This document shows, piece after piece, positions 60,126-64,000 of a stretch of DNA of 64,000 bases. The first letter of the stretch is position 1. The number at the start of each line of letters is the position of its first letter. A program made the position numbers and the translations under genes. The notes under the pieces are model-generated. The model was not told where the DNA came from. It did no database searches and saw nothing but the letters and a program-made list of their open reading frames with translations. This DNA is from Agelaius tricolor. Taxonomy: Eukaryota; Chordata; Aves; Passeriformes; Icteridae. The stretch spans positions 80,935,001-80,999,000 of the forward strand of contig JALJCS010000002.1 of NCBI GenBank assembly GCA_023055355.1. Direction: 5' to 3'.

Positions 60126-61221
60126 AGCCCATGGAAATTGGAAATACAGGATATACTTAACTCCATAAGCATCTTCCAGTCCTACCGAGCATGTTCAATC
60201 ACAGAGCAGTTGGAAAGCATTTCTTCTGGCAGAGCAGACTAAAGACTCAAGTGGCAAGTGTCAAGTGCCAATGAACAAAAGTAAAGGCAGCAGTACAACA
60301 GCCCAGAGCAGTGATTCTGCTTCTGGATGAGCTCCAAGTGCCTTGTGTGGAGCATCAGAAATGTTTTTCAAAGCAGACTTGCCTTCATGCTGTGGGGAAT
60401 GCTTTGCATTTGCATTCCTTGAAATTAGGGCCATTAACTTCTCAAAAGTTTTAATATTTTCTCTACCCTCTCTGTTAATTATCAGGGTTTTGTTCTTCCT
60501 CACACACCCACATGATCTTTCTCTGTGATCCTACAATGAATTCATCATGTTGACATTTTGACAGTTCACTTATTTTCAAGCAGTATACTACTATGTCATA
60601 AACACAGTGTTTTGATTTTGCTGAAGAATAAAGAATAACATTAAAGTGGAGAGAGAAAGAACATTTTTATTCAAAAGCAAATGTCAACAATGGTGACAGA
60701 GGCAAAATAAATTATTTCTGGCACAGAAAATCACTCAAAGAATCACTATCTTTTATCTTCCTAACTTTTGATATATTTTTCCACAGATACAGATGTACAA
60801 ACATTAGTGAAACTCCTTTATCACCATGTTCCATCTTTCTTGCTATCTTGCTGATTTTACTCAAAAAACCCCAATTTTTCAACAAGTGCTTATTTCATAA
60901 AAAATACTATCAAATTTTCTCATGTTTTTGACCATTTACTATAAACTCTAAGACCAGACAATAAAACCAATATTTCTTAACCTTGATATCATGACACAGT
61001 TTCCAAGTTGCTTCTGTGATGATGATCTCCATAGGCCTTCATCATTGCAGACCTAGCAAATTTGGTAATTTTCAAAGCGATTTTGTAGATAAGAAAAAAC
61101 ACCAAATTCATATTTCCTGCATAAAATACTTATGAAAAGAATTGTTGACACGATTTTTAACCTTAAAAAAATATGTAAGTCAGTTTACTTTTTAAAGAGA
61201 AAAAACCACACCTTGCATCCT
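60126..61221. other. Unique AT-rich non-coding DNA
   Basis: Between two CR1 copies. No gene or repeat recognised. An 80-codon minus frame at 60261-60503 ends in a hydrophobic stretch but has no recognisable start context or family. Confidence 0.6.
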
Positions 61222-61671
61222 TGAATCATAGAATGGTTTGGGTTGGAAAGGACCTTAAAGATCATCGAGTTCCAGCCCCCCTGCCATGGGCAAGGACACC
61301 ATCACTAAATCAGGTTACTCAGAGCCCCACCCAACCTGGCTGTGAACATTAGATGGATGGAGCAATGACAACATTTTTAGGCAACCTATTCCTGTGCCTC
61401 AGTAAAGAAGCTCTTCTTAAAATTTAATCTAAACCTATCCTCTCTCACTTTGGAGCCATTCCCCTCTATCCCATCACTCCATGTCCCTGTCAAAAGTCCC
61501 TCTCCAGCCCTCCTGCAGGCCTCCTTTAGGCACTGAAATGTGCTATAAGGTATCCCCAGAGCCTCCCTTTCCCAGGCTGAACAAGCCAACTGGAGGTGCT
61601 CCAGCCCTCTGATCATCTTCATGTCCTTCCTCTGGACTCACTCCAAAAGACTGATGTCCTTCCTGAGTTAG
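61222..61671 (-). mobile_element. CR1 LINE, 3' terminal part
   Basis: A well-preserved minus CR1 tail: AATCATAGAATGGTTTGGGT, TGGAAAGGACCTTAAAGATC, CCCCCTGCCATGGGCAAGG, CCACCCAACCTGGCTGTGAA, CTTAAAATTTAATCTAAACC, CCCAGGCTGAACAAGCCAAC and ATCTTCATGTCCTTCCTCTG. Close agreement with the family pattern suggests it is the youngest CR1 here. At about 61671 the pattern stops, and CR1 reverse-transcriptase sequence in the same strand and order begins at once. Both parts are therefore probably one copy with an internal deletion of the region between. Confidence 0.92.
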
Positions 61672-61831
61672 GCTTCCCCTTTTCCAGTCAGTGGGAACTT
61701 CAGTGAACTGCCATGATTTCTAAAAAATGATTGATTGTGGTACAGCCCCTTTCCACCCCAGTTCCCTCAGGACCCAAGGATGCATATCATTAGGTCCCAT
61801 GGACTTGTGCACCTTCAGGTTCCTTAGATGG

Positions 61832-62509
61832 TGTTGAAGATTGCAATGCAAGATGTTTTCAGTTACAATCTGTATGGCAGATTACCTTTGTCAAGTGGGC
61901 AGTTTGCTTTATCTCTCTTTGAGTGACCACATTGACACCTCCCCCGGGAGGGGACATCTGCTGATAACAGACTATTGAACGTCACTGCATGACTGATAAG
62001 AACTATAACATCCCATTGGGAGATGCTCCGCCCAGAGGGAGGAACCAAGCATTGCTACCCAGATATAATCCAGAGGTTTTTGAGACACCAGCATGGCTTT
62101 CTCCATGGGATTCCCCAGAGAAACAGCAGCTGCCTCTCCTTCCACTGGATCTTCAGAAGAAGAATACATCCTTCTCTAGAGATCCCCCTTGCTCCAACAG
62201 AACCACACCTGATACTTCAAGAGGACTACAGCCACATTTCCACCAACACCCTGACCCACAGGGTGTCAGGTTCAGTTCTCACTCTGTCAGTGTTGTTCTA
62301 GTGTACTGCATTGTTTTATTTTATCCTTTATTTGTTTTTCTTTTCCCTATTAAAGAACTGTTATTTCCTGCTCCCATATTTTTGCCTGAGAGCCCCCTTA
62401 ATTTAAAATTCATAGCAATTCGGAGGGGTGGGGGGGGGGGTTTACATTCTCCATTTCAAGGGAGGCTCCTGCCTTCCTTAGCAGACTCCTGTCTTTCAAA
62501 ACTGAGACA
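61832..62509 (+). mobile_element. ERVL-like solo LTR with perfect 5-bp target duplication
   Basis: A 678-bp LTR in plus orientation, starting TGTTGAAGATTG and ending AACTGAGACA. It is flanked by GATGG at 61827-61831 and GATGG at 62510-62514, an exact 5-bp target duplication inside a CR1, which fixes both ends. Internal landmarks are AAGTGGGCAGTTTGCTTTAT, TCCGCCCAGAGGGAGGAACC, GGGTGTCAGGTTCAGTTCTC, an ATTAAA polyadenylation signal at 62349-62354, TTTTGCCTGAGAGCCCCCTT, an 11-G run at 62430-62440, and CCATTTCAAGGGAGGCTCCT near the U5 end. A 5-bp duplication is usual for ERVL elements, and the block order matches an avian ERVL-type LTR family. No internal region is present, so it is a solo LTR. 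The 193-codon plus frame at 61989-62570 runs through LTR and CR1 and is not a gene. Confidence 0.9.
62349..62354 (+). promoter_or_regulatory. ATTAAA polyadenylation signal of the ERVL-like LTR
   Basis: ATTAAA followed by AACTGTTATTTCCTG, about 160 bases before the LTR end. This is the position expected for the R region. A T-rich tract precedes it. Confidence 0.55.
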
Positions 62510-62645
62510 GATGGCCTTGAACCTCATTGTCCTCTACAGCCAGAGTCCTTCATTGCTCTGCCTTCTATGACTGGGGAAGTGTGGCTGGAGTATTTGGTGG
62601 TGAAGGCAAAAGAAGAAAAGTTGATGAGTACCTCAGCCTGATTGA

Positions 62646-63018
62646 TGTTCCATCCATACTTTATAGTAATCCAAAAATAAATTAATTTAATGGGCTACCA
62701 TTACAGGTTTTTGTTTTCAATAGAAGTGAACAAATTTCCTTTTTTTTCCTCTATGTTCATGTTTAGAGTTTTATTCAAATATTTTTATAATAAATATATT
62801 TACAATATTATTAATTCATTTCATTTAATATAAATAATTAACATAATTTGCTTCTATATGAATCAATATTTATATTTAATAGCATTTAGTATTTTGTGTT
62901 TAATATTTTATAAAGTTTTCTTCACTGTTTTGATACTTAGCAGAGCATTTTCTTCTTATAGGTACTTAATGCAAGATATGTGATACCAATGTTCAGAGAT
63001 GATTGTAGTGGATCAGGA
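62646..63018. other. AT-rich non-coding spacer
   Basis: Very AT-rich DNA between two CR1 copies, with TTTATAATAAATATATTT-type simple sequence at 62770-62900. No gene seen. Confidence 0.7.
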
Positions 63019-63553
63019 ATTTCACTAGATGCCAGGGTGCCAACCATATCCTGGACCTCAACTCGAGTCCTGTGTGCATTTTTGGGCACAGCAATATCAA
63101 GAGGTTATAAAGCTATTACAGGACATTCCAAAGGAGGGCAACAAAGACAGTGAAAGGTCTAGAGGGGATTTGACTGAGGTTATTTGGTCTGTTCACCCTA
63201 GAGAAGAGGAGGCTGAGGGAGACCTCATTTCTGTCTAGGGGTTTCTCATGAGGGCAAGCAGAGGGGCAGACACCGTGCTGTTCAGTGACAGGACCTGGGA
63301 GGATGGCCTGAAGTTGTGTCAGGAGAGAATAAGTCGGATTTTAGAAAAAAGTTCTTCACCCAGAGGGTGGTTTGGGCCCTGGAACAGCTCCCCAGGGAAG
63401 TGGCCACAGCACCAAGCCTGACAGAGCTCAAGGAGCATTTGGACAACGTTGCCAGGTGCATGGTGTGACTCTTGAGGTGTCCTGTGCAGGACCAGGAGTT
63501 GGACGTGGATGATCCTCATGGGTCCCTTCCAGCTCAGGATATTCTATGAGTCT
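63019..63553 (+). mobile_element. CR1 LINE, about 530 bp of 3' end
   Basis: Plus-orientation CR1: GTGCCAACCATATCCTGG, ACAGCAATATCAAGAGGTTA, ATTCCAAAGGAGGGCAACAA, AGAGAAGAGGAGGCTGAGGG, CAGTGACAGGACCTGGGAGG, TTCTTCACCCAGAGGGTGG, CTGGAACAGCTCCCCAGGG, GTGGCCACAGCACCAAGCC and GGTCCCTTCCAGCTCAGGAT, ending in ATTCTATGAG. It is the same 3'-end subfamily as the fragment at 7378-7646 but longer and better preserved. It extends slightly into the non-coding region beyond ORF2. The 66-codon minus frame at 63319-63519 is a by-product. Confidence 0.92.
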
Positions 63554-64000
63554 TGGACTTTCACTCAGTTTCCCAGAGGGGTATTGTGTAGAACTTCAGT
63601 ATAAATTGTAATTTTAAATAAATTTCTGTGAATATTTGGGATTTTCAATGACTTTAAAAAATAATAATAGGAATATTTATAAAGGTTTATTCCCAGACTC
63701 ATACCACTTGCTAAAATGATTGGTATAATGTATATAAAATAAACCAATGCAAAAATATAAGTACATTTTTCCATTAGATATAAAAAGTAAGGTGTTTTCC
63801 CACTTCAAGTCTCTCTTCTGCTTAATTTCAAAAGGCATCTTTCCTGTGTCTAACCAACACTTCTACTTCTGTGGTAGACTGTTTATGCAAGTACTGCTTC
63901 TAAACCCGTGTTTATGACAAAAAAAGTCATAAACTATCAAATGTAGACATTCTTTTTAGAATTATAAATGAGATTCTGACTAAAGTATAAATACTTAAAG
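63554..64000. other. Unique AT-rich non-coding DNA
   Basis: No gene or repeat recognised up to the window end. Confidence 0.65.

Larger units (their letters stand above)
61672..62645 (-). mobile_element. CR1 LINE, reverse-transcriptase part, split by an ERVL-like LTR
   Basis: Minus strand. 61672-61831 and 62510-62645 are the two halves of one CR1 ORF2 segment from the N-terminal part of the reverse transcriptase. Recognisable blocks are CCAGTCAGTGGGAACTTC, CCCTCAGGACCCAAGGATGC, ATTAGGTCCCATGGACTTGT and CACCTTCAGGTTCCTTAGATG on the left. On the right are CCTTGAACCTCATTGTCCTC, TCATTGCTCTGCCTTCTATG, GTGTGGCTGGAGTATTTGG and TTGATGAGTACCTCAGCCTG. Translated on the minus strand the left block gives the KVHKSMGP(D) motif typical of CR1 RT, slightly altered. 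The break at 61831/62510 holds an LTR with matching 5-bp flanks. The coding frame is dead. Confidence 0.88.

Noticed and set aside
61989..62570. 193-codon plus-strand open frame, the longest in the window
   Set aside because: It runs through the ERVL-like solo LTR and across its 3' end into CR1 sequence, matches no protein, and is explained by repeat composition.
1..64000. CRISPR arrays, operons, prophage or bacterial genes
   Set aside because: Base composition, the absence of long open frames, and the CR1 and LTR content all indicate a vertebrate nuclear genome; no regularly spaced repeats are present.

Overview
This 64-kb window looks like non-coding DNA from a bird nuclear genome. It is AT-rich, has no long open frame that behaves like a gene, and carries many fragments of CR1, the dominant avian LINE, recognised by their characteristic 3' regions and ATTCTATGA-type ends. 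It also carries solo LTRs of several endogenous retrovirus families that I know from avian genomes. The number of different LTR families would suit a passerine, but that is an inference and the species cannot be named from sequence reading alone. I found no convincing protein-coding gene, rRNA, tRNA or CRISPR array. The best description is a gene desert or a very long intron.

Layout. 1-6.8 kb: unique AT-rich DNA with a pair of small perfect hairpins. 6.8-7.6 kb: a minus-strand solo LTR (family A) abutting a plus-strand CR1 tail. 9.5-9.9 kb: an old minus CR1. 10.56-10.67 kb: a cluster of palindromes. 13.4-13.7 kb: an exon-like open segment with good splice-site motifs but no recognisable product. 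13.9-15.2 kb: a second family-A LTR split by a different solo LTR (family B). 16.2 kb: a pure purine tract. 22.4-23.0 kb: a CpG-containing plus-strand LTR with CAAT, GC and TATA motifs (family C), followed by a CR1 scrap and a tRNA-like, possibly SINE-derived segment. 27.0-28.2 kb: a minus CR1 interrupted by a plus CR1. 34.5-35.0 kb: a third family-A LTR. 44.3-45.0 kb: a GC/CpG-rich probable LTR with a TATA box (family D). 52.9-53.1 kb: a short open frame with a DDE-transposase-like motif (weak). 55.0-55.8 kb: a long plus CR1. 59.6-60.1 kb: a minus CR1. 61.2-62.6 kb: an internally deleted minus CR1 whose reverse-transcriptase part is split by an ERVL-like solo LTR with a perfect 5-bp target duplication. 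63.0-63.6 kb: a plus CR1.

Nothing here works together as a pathway. The useful information is historical: nested insertions give relative ages, and three LTRs of one family share the minus orientation. The rest is unique AT-rich sequence in which conserved non-coding elements may lie but cannot be shown without alignments. I did not find an undescribed biological system. The most worthwhile follow-ups are the nested element at 61.2-62.6 kb, the tRNA-like segment near 23.5 kb, the exon-like segment near 13.5 kb and the transposase-like motif near 52.95 kb.
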